Source: Melampsora larici-populina 98AG31 (Eukaryota; Basidiomycota; Pucciniomycetes; Pucciniales; Melampsoraceae). Taken from it: a stretch of DNA of 64,000 bases. Positions 10,284 to 20,309 of the stretch are shown piece by piece. The position numbers were made by a program, and so were the translations under genes. The notes below the pieces were generated by a model. That model ran no database searches and was not told the origin of the DNA. It saw only the letters and a list, made by a program, of their open reading frames with translations. The DNA is taken from contig NW_006768776.1 of the NCBI RefSeq assembly GCF_000204055.1, positions 1,673,391-1,737,390 on the forward strand. Direction: 5' to 3'. Position 1 is the stretch's first letter, and each line of letters starts with the position of its first letter.

Positions 10284-12173
10284 TTAGGATACATGGATAC
10301 AGATCGGATTTTTTTTCTTGCGTCGATTTTTATTAAGACTCTTCAAGAACTCGGCATGTGAATCTATGAGCGGTTGCCAAGCATCGGACCAACCTGAGGC
10401 CTTGGGTGTGTGAAAGCGTCGCCATGTTGCACAGAGACGTGGAGCTGGGAAGTTGGGGCGAGTGAAATCGAGCAATAGAGAGGTGAAGTGATGATCCGCG
10501 AACGCAAGTACAATAGGAGGGTTCATGTTGTATGCGGTGGAGTAGGGAAACACAATCTGACTATAAGAGCCAGGCTCATAGTACAAGACCGGCCGATTGA
10601 AAGCATTTGCTATTACCCCACCCCAGCTTGGCATACCAAGCCAATGCTGTTGGTCGGTTACAACGTTGGGTTTGGTTATAGCAAGACGTGCCAGGGCATC
10701 AGCTCGATTCTCAGGTAAGGGGCGGTCGTCCTCCATATTGGTAACTGTATCCGCCATCTGTTGTCGAATACTTTGCCATTTGTCCTGGGACTTGCCAATT
10801 GATATGGCGATGGCTCGGAAGCCGCAGTGCCCATCACCTTTCACCTCTCTGATGTCGATCACGAAAGGTTCCAGCCAACTATGAAGACGGTACTTTGCCA
10901 TGAGCGCGGGTAGATTGGGATTGATCAGATTGGGCTTTTGTGATAACGCAGCCTCGAGCGCTCGTTTACGTGTGAGTGGTGGGCTGGAAGTTGAAGGTTT
11001 TGTAGGTTCACTTAATGATGACGGTGTATTACCAGGATCCGACGGGACGAATGCAGCGGGTGGCGATGGTAGGGGTGCCACGGTTGTGGCTGCATGAGAT
11101 AGTGGTTCTGCGGGGTTTTGGCTGACAAGTGAGATTTGAGGTGGTGAAGCAGGTGAGAGATAGGTTGTTACATGGTCAGGAGCCGATTGGTTGGCTGTGT
11201 CCATCGGTTGGGGAGCCTGAAGCGTGGGCTGAGTTATGATAAGGTCTTCGACGTTGAAGGTGGAGGTGGTAACTTCCATCGCTTCGAGAAGGCTGTCACC
11301 CTAAGGATACTGATGATATTATAAGTATGCGCTAGCGAGTCGACATATTGTTTATTTGCTTACTGGATAGCCTTCCTCAAGCGCTGGCCCTACTTCGTCA
11401 TGGGTGGAATTTTGGGTCTGTATGACCATATCATAGAGTAGTGTCTGAATGAAGGTGACAGCCAAAGGATGTCAGTCTTACATCTTTAGGTTGCTTCGCA
11501 TATAGGAAGTGTGGGTGCGTACCGGCTGGGGTGCTTCAGGTAAGAATGAAATCGGTAATGATCGTTCATCGTTGATCATGGCTGCATGCTGAATGATAGA
11601 CTGTATCTGCGTCAATACGTCTTGGCGACGATGTGGAACCATGGCGCATAGTTGGGCTCTGAGCTGTGAGACCGTGGCTTCAATTGAGTCCAGTGTATTG
11701 AGGTCCTCTTTGATGTCGTCGTACGTCTGTGCAGGAGAGGTGAGGATGGGTGTTTCAGGTAACGCAATCGCATCATTGGTGATGGGGTGATTGAAGTCTA
11801 GAGGTTCTTCGGGGTTGGCCGCTGACCCATTGTCGATTTCATCCAGGACGACCCCTGGTGCGAGGATGGGGAGGTCCTTGGGGTCCTTGTACTTCTTGCG
11901 AGGTTTTACATTGGGGTCGGGGGGGTGATTGTGACCAAGGTGGGTATGAGTCAGAATCCACGATGCAGAGTCGTATAGGTATCGGGTGCTGAGCTTGAAG
12001 GGACAACCAATACGCGCAGATTTGGTTGTTCCTGCCTCAGTAGATCCGAGTGAGGGATAGCCTCCACGATAACAATCGTAGTGTGCGACAGGACTGCTTT
12101 TCTTTTGAGATTTGCCAATTCGAATGCGGTAGCCGTGGTGCGTAGCTGGAAATGCTGAGACATAGTCGTCCAT
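10284..12173 (-). CDS. FAR1/GCM-type zinc finger fused to OTU cysteine protease
   Basis: Three exons (12173-11523, 11444-11364, 11300-10284) join in phase 0 to 582 codons plus stop. The N-terminal region carries C34, C57 and HNH at 81-83, the C-C-H-H spacing of FAR1/WRKY-GCM1 DNA-binding domains used by MULE transposases. A Pro/Ser/Thr-rich linker follows, with KRALEAAL near residue 356. The C-terminal half has an OTU core, DGHC (D400/C403) and ADHH (about H514), that is the catalytic Cys and His of OTU deubiquitinases. In rust MULE proteins a transposase domain normally sits between these two parts; here it is missing. The gene is therefore either an internally deleted MULE derivative or an element accessory gene. 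Reading frames are intact. The start ATG lies 50 bp from the end of a transposon inserted upstream. Confidence 0.7.
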
Positions 12174-12222
12174 CTTCCTTCGGTCTTTGTGACAAATCTC
12201 GATGGTATTGGGTGCTGGTAAT

Positions 12223-13781
12223 CACAGGGGCAAAAATTGATGCTCACAACTATGTGAGCGTTGAAATTTTCCTGTTTTGTTCCCATTCGTTTCCCATTTG
12301 TTTCCAATTTGTTTCCCATTTGTTTCCCATTTGTTTCCCTTTTCTTTCTGTTTGTCAGCTGATTACGTGATCATCAGGAACTGAGCAGACAAACTAAGCC
12401 TTCCTCAGCATTTATTTCTGAGCAAAGAAGTCTGAGGAAGGGCTGATCCATCTGCTCAGCTGATCCTGAGCGGCATTCCCTGGTTCAGTAAGTTCCAAGG
12501 GATGCCACCAATGTATAGCTTAGGGGCTGAGCTGAACTGAGTATTTCCTTAGCTAAGTCTCTGAAGTATCCCCCAGATGGATCACAGAGCGCCAAGCTTG
12601 CCTCAAGCTTCATGGCTCCGGAATGAAGCCTGAGGCCCGTCTGCTCGTTCAACTGAGCTGCTCAGTTATTCCTCAGGGGCATCCCTGAGATCAGGAGGAT
12701 CTGGAGGATTTCACTGCTCATTGGATGAGGGGCTGCTCAGTTATTCCTCAGGGGCATCCCTGAGATCAGGAGGATCCGGAGGATTTCACTGCTCATTGCA
12801 TGAGGGGCTGCTCAGTTATTCCTCAGGGGCATCCCTGAGATCAGGAGGATCCGGAGGATTTCACTGCTCCCCAGATGGATCACAGAGCGCCAAGCTTGCC
12901 TCAAGCTTCATGGCTCCGGAATGAAGCCTGAGGCCCGTCTGCTCGTTCAACTGAGCTGCTCAGTTATTCCTCAGGGGCATCCCTGAGATCAGGAGGATCT
13001 GGAGGATTTCACTGCTCATTGGATGAGGGGCTGCTCAGTTATTCCTCAGGGGCATCCCTGAGATCAGGAGGATCCGGAGGATTTCACTGCTCATTGCATG
13101 AGGGGCTGCTCAGTTATTCCTCAGGGGCATCCCTGAGATCAGGAGGATCCGGAGGATTTCACTGCTCATTGGATGAGGGCCTGCTCAGCTAGTCCTCAGG
13201 GACATTCCTGGCCGGATCAGAAGGATCCAAGGGATGTCACTGAGTATTGGCTGAGGGGCTGCTCAGTTGATCTCAGCCCCTCAGTGTGAAAAACTTTATC
13301 TGGGGATATCACTGAGGATTAGCTGAGCAATGAGCAGATAGGATGACGCTTTTATCAGGCTTCATTCCTTAGCAAGGAAGTCTGAGAAAAGTCCGGCCCA
13401 TCAGTGATCCAGTCAGGGGATGCTACTGAGTATTTGCTGAGCAGCTCAAATGGGACGCCCCTGGGCAGGCTTCGTCACTGAAAAATGAAGCCTCAGGAAG
13501 GTATAGTTCATGTGCTCATCTTCATTTTGAACAAATTGCTGAGTATTCAGTGCCTCATGAGCTGATCCTGAGTACTCATCGGGAATCAGTTATTGCTCAT
13601 CCAAGATGGAAATGAGCCTTCTCAATAAATGTCAAGTAAAATATGAGAACCACAGGATGATCACCTGAACACAAACAAGATTGTGAATTGAATCAATCTG
13701 AAAGAAAATGAATCTTTTTTGGAGAATTCCAAAAAGTCTACAACGCTCACATGTATGTGAGTATCTATTTTGGCCCCTGTG
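12223..13781. mobile_element. 1559-bp non-autonomous TIR element, CACAGGGGC termini
   Basis: The left end CACAGGGGCAAAAATTGATG and the right end ...TTTTGGCCCCTGTG are inverted repeats of about 40 bp that also share CAACGCTCACAT/ATGTGAGCGTTG. The element is flanked by AAT on both sides (12220-12222, 13782-13784), a 3-bp target duplication. CACA termini, 3-bp duplication and many short inverted motifs (CTGAGCA/TGCTCAG) suggest a CACTA/Plavaka-like parentage (inference). It holds no transposase and lies immediately upstream of the FAR1-OTU gene. Confidence 0.72.
12571..13165. repeat. Higher-order tandem repeat inside the 1559-bp element
   Basis: A 75-bp unit (CTCAGTTATTCCTCAGGGGC...) occurs at 12661, 12736 and 12811. 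The whole 298-bp block starting CCCCAGATGGATCACAGAGC at 12571 repeats at 12869, with sub-units at 12959, 13034 and 13109. Degenerate units continue to about 13300. The short open frame at 12721-12924 is a by-product. Confidence 0.85.
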
Positions 13782-13889
13782 AATATGTACTCGTCGGGGT
13801 TGTGATCCATTCTTCCGTATTGTGAGCTCGGTGTTATGATTGAAAAGAGAGAAGAAGAGTAGTATTTGACGTTGAAGAGAGCTGATGTA

Positions 13890-14320
13890 GTGAGATGGGG
13901 CGTGAGGTAGTAAATGCGGAGAGGTTAGGTAGTGAAAATTCGTTTAGCTGTGGACTTGTTATGATAGCGATTAGGTTGAAAGTGAGGTAGTCATAAGTTT
14001 TATCTTCGGTAGTAAAATTTCGAGGTCGCGTAGAGTAAGATGTTAGCTCGGGGGTAGGTTGGGACTTGGGTAGTAAGATGCCGGATGAAGTAGTGATATT
14101 TTGAGTTTACTAGTAAGATACGTTGCGTAAGTAGTGAGAATTTTACTACAGTGGTAAGATGTTGACTTGGGTAGTAAGAATATGATTTGAGGTGGTGAGA
14201 AGTGACTTGAAGTGGTAAGATTTTGGCACTTTTGGCTAAAGTGGTAAGATTTGTTGGCTTAGGTAGTAATTTTGTTACTTGAGTAGTAATAGTATGTGTT
14301 TGGGTAGTGAGATAGGTGTA
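13890..14320. repeat. Degenerate array of GGTAGTAAGAT motifs
   Basis: Variants of GTAGTAAGAT, GTGGTAAGAT and GTAGTGAGAT recur about every 20-35 bases for over 400 bases. The stretch ends in GGGGGGCAAGGCCCCCC, a GC-rich palindrome at about 14332-14348. It could be the subterminal region of the decayed hAT element that follows. Confidence 0.6.
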
Positions 14321-14413
14321 TGATGCGTGTGGGGGGCAAGGCCCCCCCTTATGAAAAGGAGACTTAGAAATATATTTATTCCAGCTTAGAATCAACTTTC
14401 TTTCTAAGAAATT

Positions 14414-15254
14414 CTAAAGGGGCTTTTTCCAATGACATAGGATGATACAGGTGTCAGTATCATCCAATAGACTTGGTGCTTTACAGTACACACAGGTGAT
14501 GTTAAATTTGATGAGACACTCCATAAAGTAAACTGCAAGGTTTGCACCTGAATTTGGTCCATCAATATCTTGCACAGCTAAGATAAATTCCTGCATCTTG
14601 TATTGGTTGTCAATCCAGTGAGCAGTGATACCTAAGATGGGATGATCATTTGGTGATGGCCATTCATCACAGGTGATGTTGATAGCTAGAGCCTTGTCCA
14701 ATACATCCTTGAGAAGAGTACAACAGACACAGAACTGACTCTTGACAGCCTCCATCACACAATCGGATCCAACAAGGATGGGTGGTACGTCTCAATTACA
14801 AAGCTTGAGAAGTTGGTTGAATTTGTTGCGATCAACAATTGTAGCTGGCATGTCGCCATTCACAAAAAGCTTGACAAGATGAAACTTGAGAGATTCTTGG
14901 GATAGTTTGATAATCTGTAAAGCAAGGTTGAGAAGAGAAAAAGAATGAAAAGAAAGAACAAATTTAAAAAGAACGGAATTAGAAAAAAAGACTGAAAAGA
15001 ATAAAAAGAAGGACACTACTATCTGACGACTACTTTTTTTTGACCCAATGCCCTAATCTCAGATACCTGGGGATACCTGGCAATTTGTTGCCTGTTATGC
15101 TCAAATGTTGCCCGCTTTTAATTTGGCAAACCAGGCACTCACAAAACTTTTCAACTTTACACTTCCTTTCCTGTTCTTGACCTTCACCACCCACTGACGT
15201 CCCACACACCACCATCCTTGGACCCAATTTCACTTTTTTGAGGTTTGTACTCAT
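14414..15254 (-). pseudogene. hAT transposase fragment (N-terminal half)
   Basis: Separate frames on the minus strand read as an N-terminal piece with CECLVCQIKSGQ (BED-finger-like), then LKFHLVKLFVNGDMPATIVD and FNQLLKLCN, then ITCDEWPSPNDHPILGITAH, which is the first catalytic-Asp block of hAT transposases. Stops and frame changes separate the pieces, and the C-terminal dimerisation domain is absent. It is a truncated, dead copy. 15255-15600 shows no gene. Confidence 0.6.
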
Positions 15255-15605
15255 ATGAATTCAATTTCACCACTCTGTGTTGAATTTTTTGTTTGAGTAC
15301 TTCATCCCTTACATACCCAATTGCCCAAAGAATCATGTCTTAGAAATGTACTTAGAAATGTACCACTTTTGCATACCTTTCAAAAAAGAAATGGAATGTG
15401 AAATTTCAAGTTGGAAGACTAAAATGAGAGTGATGTCACAAACGACAGACATGAAAAAAAAGAAAAAAACACAAAGAAGACAAGGAAACAAAAAGGCAGG
15501 AAAGAATGAATCAAATCTCATTCATTCAACACAAATCACATCCTGTTTCACCAGAACTGATTTCTGATTTGGCCACCTATCCAATTGATCTTGATAAGCT
15601 TTGAT

Positions 15606-16535
15606 CTAAAGTGGTATTTTGGTGGTTCCAAGCATAGCTGTGTTGCATTTCATTCCAAACACTCCCGGAAATGGCAGCAACCAATCCTTTACAACCAAAC
15701 TGACAAAGTGTTGTTGATTGACAAAAGCAAGTACAATTGGGTCTTGCTGCTCCAAGTTGTCTGGTAAGGTACAATAGGGGAAGAAAGTATTACCGTTTCC
15801 CTTTTTTGGATCCAGTAGTATAGTGGGACAATTGTAAGCACTTGCAATGGCATACCCAAGATAAGGCATTTGCATCCAGTATTCTTGAGAGCATTTGACT
15901 TCCTTATAATCAAGTCAAAAGAGCAGATCTTTTACTACTTTGGCACCAAAAGTTGGGGTCCTCCTTGTGCGTGCAGATGATGTAGAGTAGATTAACTGTT
16001 TGTGATCCTTGTAATGTTTTGAAACCTCATGGAGTAATTGCCTTCTAACATCCAGATACAATTCCTCAGAGTATTTCCCTATAGACGCCGCTATAGCATA
16101 GTACTCACAGTTTCCCAAATCAGGCAGATCAAAGCTAGAGTCAATATATGGGACCACAAAATCTGGAAGCTGCTTCAAGATCGCTTGCGGTGGTGGAGAA
16201 GAATGTTGGCTTTTGTTGACCAGGTCAAAGGATTCTTTGTCACTCGGGAAAACCGCAGTTCCAAACACTCAACTAGATTCAAGCGTCTTCATGACCTTGG
16301 GCTCACTGGTTGGGAGGTCCAAATCCTCAGCAATGAGCAATAAAGCTAGTTCAGGCACTAACACACAACATAGGAAGTAATCAATGGAAAAGGGAGCTAA
16401 TTTGATGTCATCTAATGGAGTCTTAGACCCTTCAGAGGCAAAAATTTTGGTCAATGCCTTGAACATCACCTCAAGACCAGTTGGGCCATAACTGGAACAG
16501 ACGGACAATTCATTAGTCACAGTGTGTTTCTCCAA
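15606..16535 (-). pseudogene. Degenerate OTU-domain protein of a mobile element
   Basis: One frame runs for 310 codons with only two stops, both TGA, at 16269-16271 and 15915-15917. Downstream of the first is DLGNCEYYAIAASIG (OTU catalytic Asp/Cys block); downstream of the second are MPYLGYAIASAYNCP and NQQHFVSLV (catalytic His block). The upstream part (FSIDYFLCCVLVPELALLL) resembles the region before OTU in other rust element proteins as I remember them. Two nonsense mutations in an otherwise aligned frame suggest a recently inactivated gene. A start codon near 16535 is uncertain. Confidence 0.6.
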
Positions 16536-16620
16536 AAATGAAGTGATGACTTACTACCCAGGCTGCTGGACCTCAATCCATCAAATTCCCCAGCCATAGA
16601 AAACATGTTCATCTTTGTTA

Positions 16621-16798
16621 GGTGTGTGAGCTTCGTGCTCATGTCTCATCCTCAGCTCAGTGCCTCGTCAGCATGTAAGGCTGAAAGTTTTTCTTAAACC
16701 TTTTAAAAGGTGTGTGAGCTTCGTGCTCGTGTCTCGTACTCAGCTCAGTGCCTTGTCAGCACATAAAGCTGAAAGTTTTTCTTAAACCTTTTAAAAGG
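16621..16798. repeat. 88-bp tandem duplication
   Basis: GGTGTGTGAGCTTCGTGCTC begins the copies at 16621 and 16709, both ending in CTTAAACCTTTTAAAAGG. They differ by a few transitions. Confidence 0.85.
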
Positions 16799-16809
16799 TT
16801 GTCTTTTAG

Positions 16810-17689
16810 TTAAATTCTTACAGAACTACATTTTCTGGTCCAATCATCAATAGAATCTTCAATGTAAGATATTGATAAGAACCAAGTTAACCATTCCTGT
16901 AGGTCTTGGAGGATGAAAGTCGAGAGAGGTTTACTGAATTGTGGTTTGTTGGCAGCACTAGCACGTTTTTCAGACAGTTGGATGATTGATGGAAGTTTGG
17001 GTATAGAGTGCGTGAAAAAGAGCTCTGAACCACAAACTGGACTTGTTGGTACTTCTTGATATCCACATTTGTTTGGGGCAACTTCTGGCTCGTAGAGAGT
17101 GTAGCAATTTGGGCAGCATATGTATTGCTCAAGGGATGCTTTGAGATGAAGGCAAGAGGTGATTGTTTGTACATCTCTTGGAATCAAGCTGACCCAATTA
17201 GTGCGGAGGTCAACATGTGTACACATCTCAGCAATACGCATAATGTAATCTCGTGCTTTCCTGCAGTTATCTCGACTCATTTGACATTCTAAATATAACC
17301 AAGCAACAAAGTACAATATAAGATCTGGCAAACAAAATGGGTTTCTTTCATTAGCTCTAAATGAGAAGTTCTGCTGAAATCGCCCACTCACAGACTACTT
17401 TGAATACAGTGGGCTCCTCTGGGTTGGCAATGTAATCAGATTCAGACCCAGAATTGGAAGAGGTTTCTTCGGGTTCCTTTATGCTTGCCTTTGCATAGAA
17501 CTTGTCAGCCAGCGCCTCAAGAATTGGTGTGTGTTCAGGTTTGGCGGCCATTTGTCTTCTATGGTTCCTTTGGGTTCCTGGATGAACCCATAAGCTGGAG
17601 ACTTCCTTCACAGATGAATTGGTGTGCTTTGATTTGATGCATTCAGAGCAAGTACAGAGGACTAAGTCCAAGTCCTTGCGTGATTGCAT
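16810..17689 (-). pseudogene. Tnp2-like (CACTA/Plavaka) transposase fragments
   Basis: The upstream frame (17689-17357) starts with a cysteine pair pattern CTCSECIKSKH and SSLWVHPGTQRNHRRQ, as at the N-terminus of basidiomycete Tnp2 proteins. The second frame (17391-16810) gives FCLPDLILYFVAWLYLECQM, a CPNCYTLYE...CG zinc-binding stretch and LQDLQEWLTWFLSISYIED, also typical of Tnp2. The two frames overlap without a usable intron, so a frameshift is likely, and the catalytic C-terminal region is missing. From 17700 to 18380 I see only a short Ala/Glu-rich repeat and no gene. Confidence 0.55.
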
Positions 17690-18618
17690 TTAGGTCTTGT
17701 ATTGAAAAGCTGGTTGAACAAAGTAAGACGGAGTTGTTATGAGTAGTTTGCGCTGAAGAAGATTGGTGTGGGAGTTAGTTGAAAAACATTGGTGTGCGGC
17801 ACCTGGTGATGCTACAGGCAGTTGGCATGCCGCAGCTAGTGATGCTTCAGTGAGTTCACAATCTGCTACTGACAACGCTTCAGACAGTTCACGCGCAGCT
17901 ACTGGCAACGCTTCATGTGACAGCTGTCAGCACTTCATGTGAAGCTCTGGCCCCAGTCCAAAGCGCGCGCATGACACTACATATGTAGTGTTGCCGCTTT
18001 GCCCGGAGTGCGGGGTTTAAAGCCCTGGTGCTACACTGCACAGCAGCGCTGCGGGCCCTAAAAACCGCAACACAACACCATGTAACAGAAACCATTGGCG
18101 TTGCTTACCCGGTGTCACTGCGAAAATAATGTATTTTTCCAAGGTGAAAAATGATTGACATCAATGCGCAAAATGATTAATAATGCAGAATCAATGCAGA
18201 AAAATGCAGAATTAATGCAGAATCAATGCATTTTTAATCATTTTGTGAAATAAATGTAATCATTTCTCACCTCAGAAAAATGCATTATATTTGCAGTGTG
18301 TTGATCTCACACGAGATTTTTGAGATTACTTGTAAGTCCCTTGTTTGAGCTGGCCAGTACAGCTCGCAAGGGACTTAGTTAAGTTTGGCCTACATGAGTG
18401 TTTCCCACAAAAAAGCGCCTACATTTATGATGTAGGCGCTGGAAACCACCCAAAATGACACCTACATGTTAAAAAACCCATGTAGGTGTCATTTGGTTAC
18501 ACCTACATTCAATTTTCAGCTCAAATAGGTGCCTACATGTAGTCTTGCATATGTAGGGGCTACAAATCCAGCACCTACAACTGCAGACTGGTATGACAGG
18601 TCATGAAGAACAATTTTC

Positions 18619-18810
18619 AAGTCAACATGAGAGTATTAGAAGACGGAAAAAGAAGTTTGGAGTTGAAATGAGTGTATTGGAAGATGGAAAAAGCATTTCA
18701 GAGTTGAAATGAGTGTATCAGAACACGGAAAAAGTAGTTTGGAGTTGAAATGAGTGTATTGCAAGATTGAAAGACAGTTTGGAGTCAAAATGAGTGTATC
18801 AGAATCTGGA
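18619..18810. repeat. Tandem repeat, about 40-45 bp, in the foldback loop
   Basis: The phrase GGAGTTGAAATGAGTGTAT recurs four to five times, each followed by a variant of TGGAAGATGGAAAAAG. An inverted remnant (TTTCAACTCCAAACTGC) lies at about 18828-18844. Confidence 0.7.
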
Positions 18811-18884
18811 AAAAAGCCAGTAAATTATTTCAACTCCAAACTGCTATTTATGTCTTCTGATATGCTCACTAAAAAAAGTGTATT

Positions 18885-18984
18885 NNNNNNNNNNNNNNNN
18901 NNNNNNNNNNNNNNNNNNNNNNNNNNNNNNNNNNNNNNNNNNNNNNNNNNNNNNNNNNNNNNNNNNNNNNNNNNNNNNNNNNNN
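18885..18984. other. Assembly gap (100 N)
   Basis: Exactly 100 undetermined bases between the arms of the foldback element. Inverted arms and tandem repeats are a sufficient reason for assembly failure, so the real length is unknown. Confidence 0.95.
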
Positions 18985-20309
18985 CTGCTTTTTCTGTCTT
19001 CCAATACTCTCATTTTGACTTGAAAATTGTTCTTCATTACCCGTCAGACCAGTCTGCAGTTGTAGGTGCTGGATTTGTAGCGCCTACATATGAAAGACTG
19101 CATGTAGGCGCTTATTTGAGCTGGAAATTGAATGTAGGCGCTTGGAAATCATGCCTACATGTCATTTTTTGAATGTAGGTGTAACCAAATGACGCCTACA
19201 GGGGTTCTTTAAGATGTAGGCTTCATTTTGGATGGTTCTGAGCGCCTACATCATAATTGTAGGTGCTTTTTTGTGGGAAACACCCATGTAGGTGCTGTTT
19301 TGGAAGCTCCTACATGGTTTTCTTACAGGCTGCAAATAGCAAAGGCCTTTCTTTACTCAACTCCAACAATCACTTTATAGGAGGTTATCTTTGGGATGAT
19401 GTTTCTGTTTTTTTCGATGGTCATTATGTGGGGATGCTTTTTTGCTTGTTGTTTTGAAGAAAATTGTAGCAATAATCCTTTTTTTCCTTTTGATTTGGAC
19501 CCCACTGATTGGATGTTTTTTAATTGGTTTACTTGGTTTTAGTTTTGGTTTTCTCATTATTTTGTAATAAGGACTTGATTATTACTTTTACACTCTTGAG
19601 AATTAGTCTAGAGTAGATGTTTGTATTGCAATGCGGGTCTGAGATATAGATATGTCTTGCATCTATGATTACAACACACAATCTTAAACTTCTACGGCAG
19701 AAATGCCCACCTCTGCTCTAGTTAGTATGTATTGGGATTACTAGCTGAATAAAATCAATTTTGAGGAGGAAACAGATTTTTTGTAAAATGTTTTTGTGCA
19801 ACAATTTTCTTTCTGAGGACAATTTTGACTGGCAAGAGACAGAGATGAAAACATGAAAGAAGAAACAATGTGGTCAATTCCGCAGGCCAATATTTATGCC
19901 AATCTTTTGTGAGTGGTTTTTGACTTTGCCCCCGTGTGTGAACTCAATTGCTATTCTTTGCCTAGGTCTGCTTCCCACTACCCCCATTCCCTTTAGTCAA
20001 CACTACGTGCCAACTTTCAATGGATTTCATGTGGTTACCAACTTTGGTAAAACATGCATGATTAATTTTTGTGCTTCAATAAATCACCCCCATGATAGGG
20101 GTTGCTCTAATTTGTCATTTTGAAAGAAGTGTAATTTGAGAGAAGAAAGCACTTTGCCTTTGGGCAAATCTAAGATCTGGAATATCTAGTTGTATCTGCA
20201 GAGAAATTGTAGTACATGAAAGTGTTTGAAAACAATAGTGCGACATAATAAGTGACTTCCAAATTCCAAGTCGAGAGCAAACAAGAAGATTTAAAAAATA
20301 GATGAGTTA

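Larger units (their letters stand above)
18388..19293. mobile_element. Foldback element with long CCTACAT-rich inverted arms
   Basis: About 300 bp at each side are inverted copies: the left arm starts GCCTACATGAGTGTTTCCCA, and the right arm ends GTGGGAAACACCCATGTAGG. Both arms carry many CCTACAT/ATGTAGG motifs at 15-40 bp spacing. The arms continue inward through CAATTTTCAAGTCAACATGA and its reverse complement. The middle contains tandem repeats and an assembly gap. No coding sequence is present. From 19320 to 20300 I see no gene or repeat. Confidence 0.7.

Noticed and set aside
10488..11097. Plus-strand frames across the OTU gene
   Set aside because: Antisense to an intact OTU domain; no independent motif.
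12571..13165. Regular repeats resembling a CRISPR array
   Set aside because: The 75-bp units are contiguous with no unique spacers, sit within a TIR element and the genome is eukaryotic.
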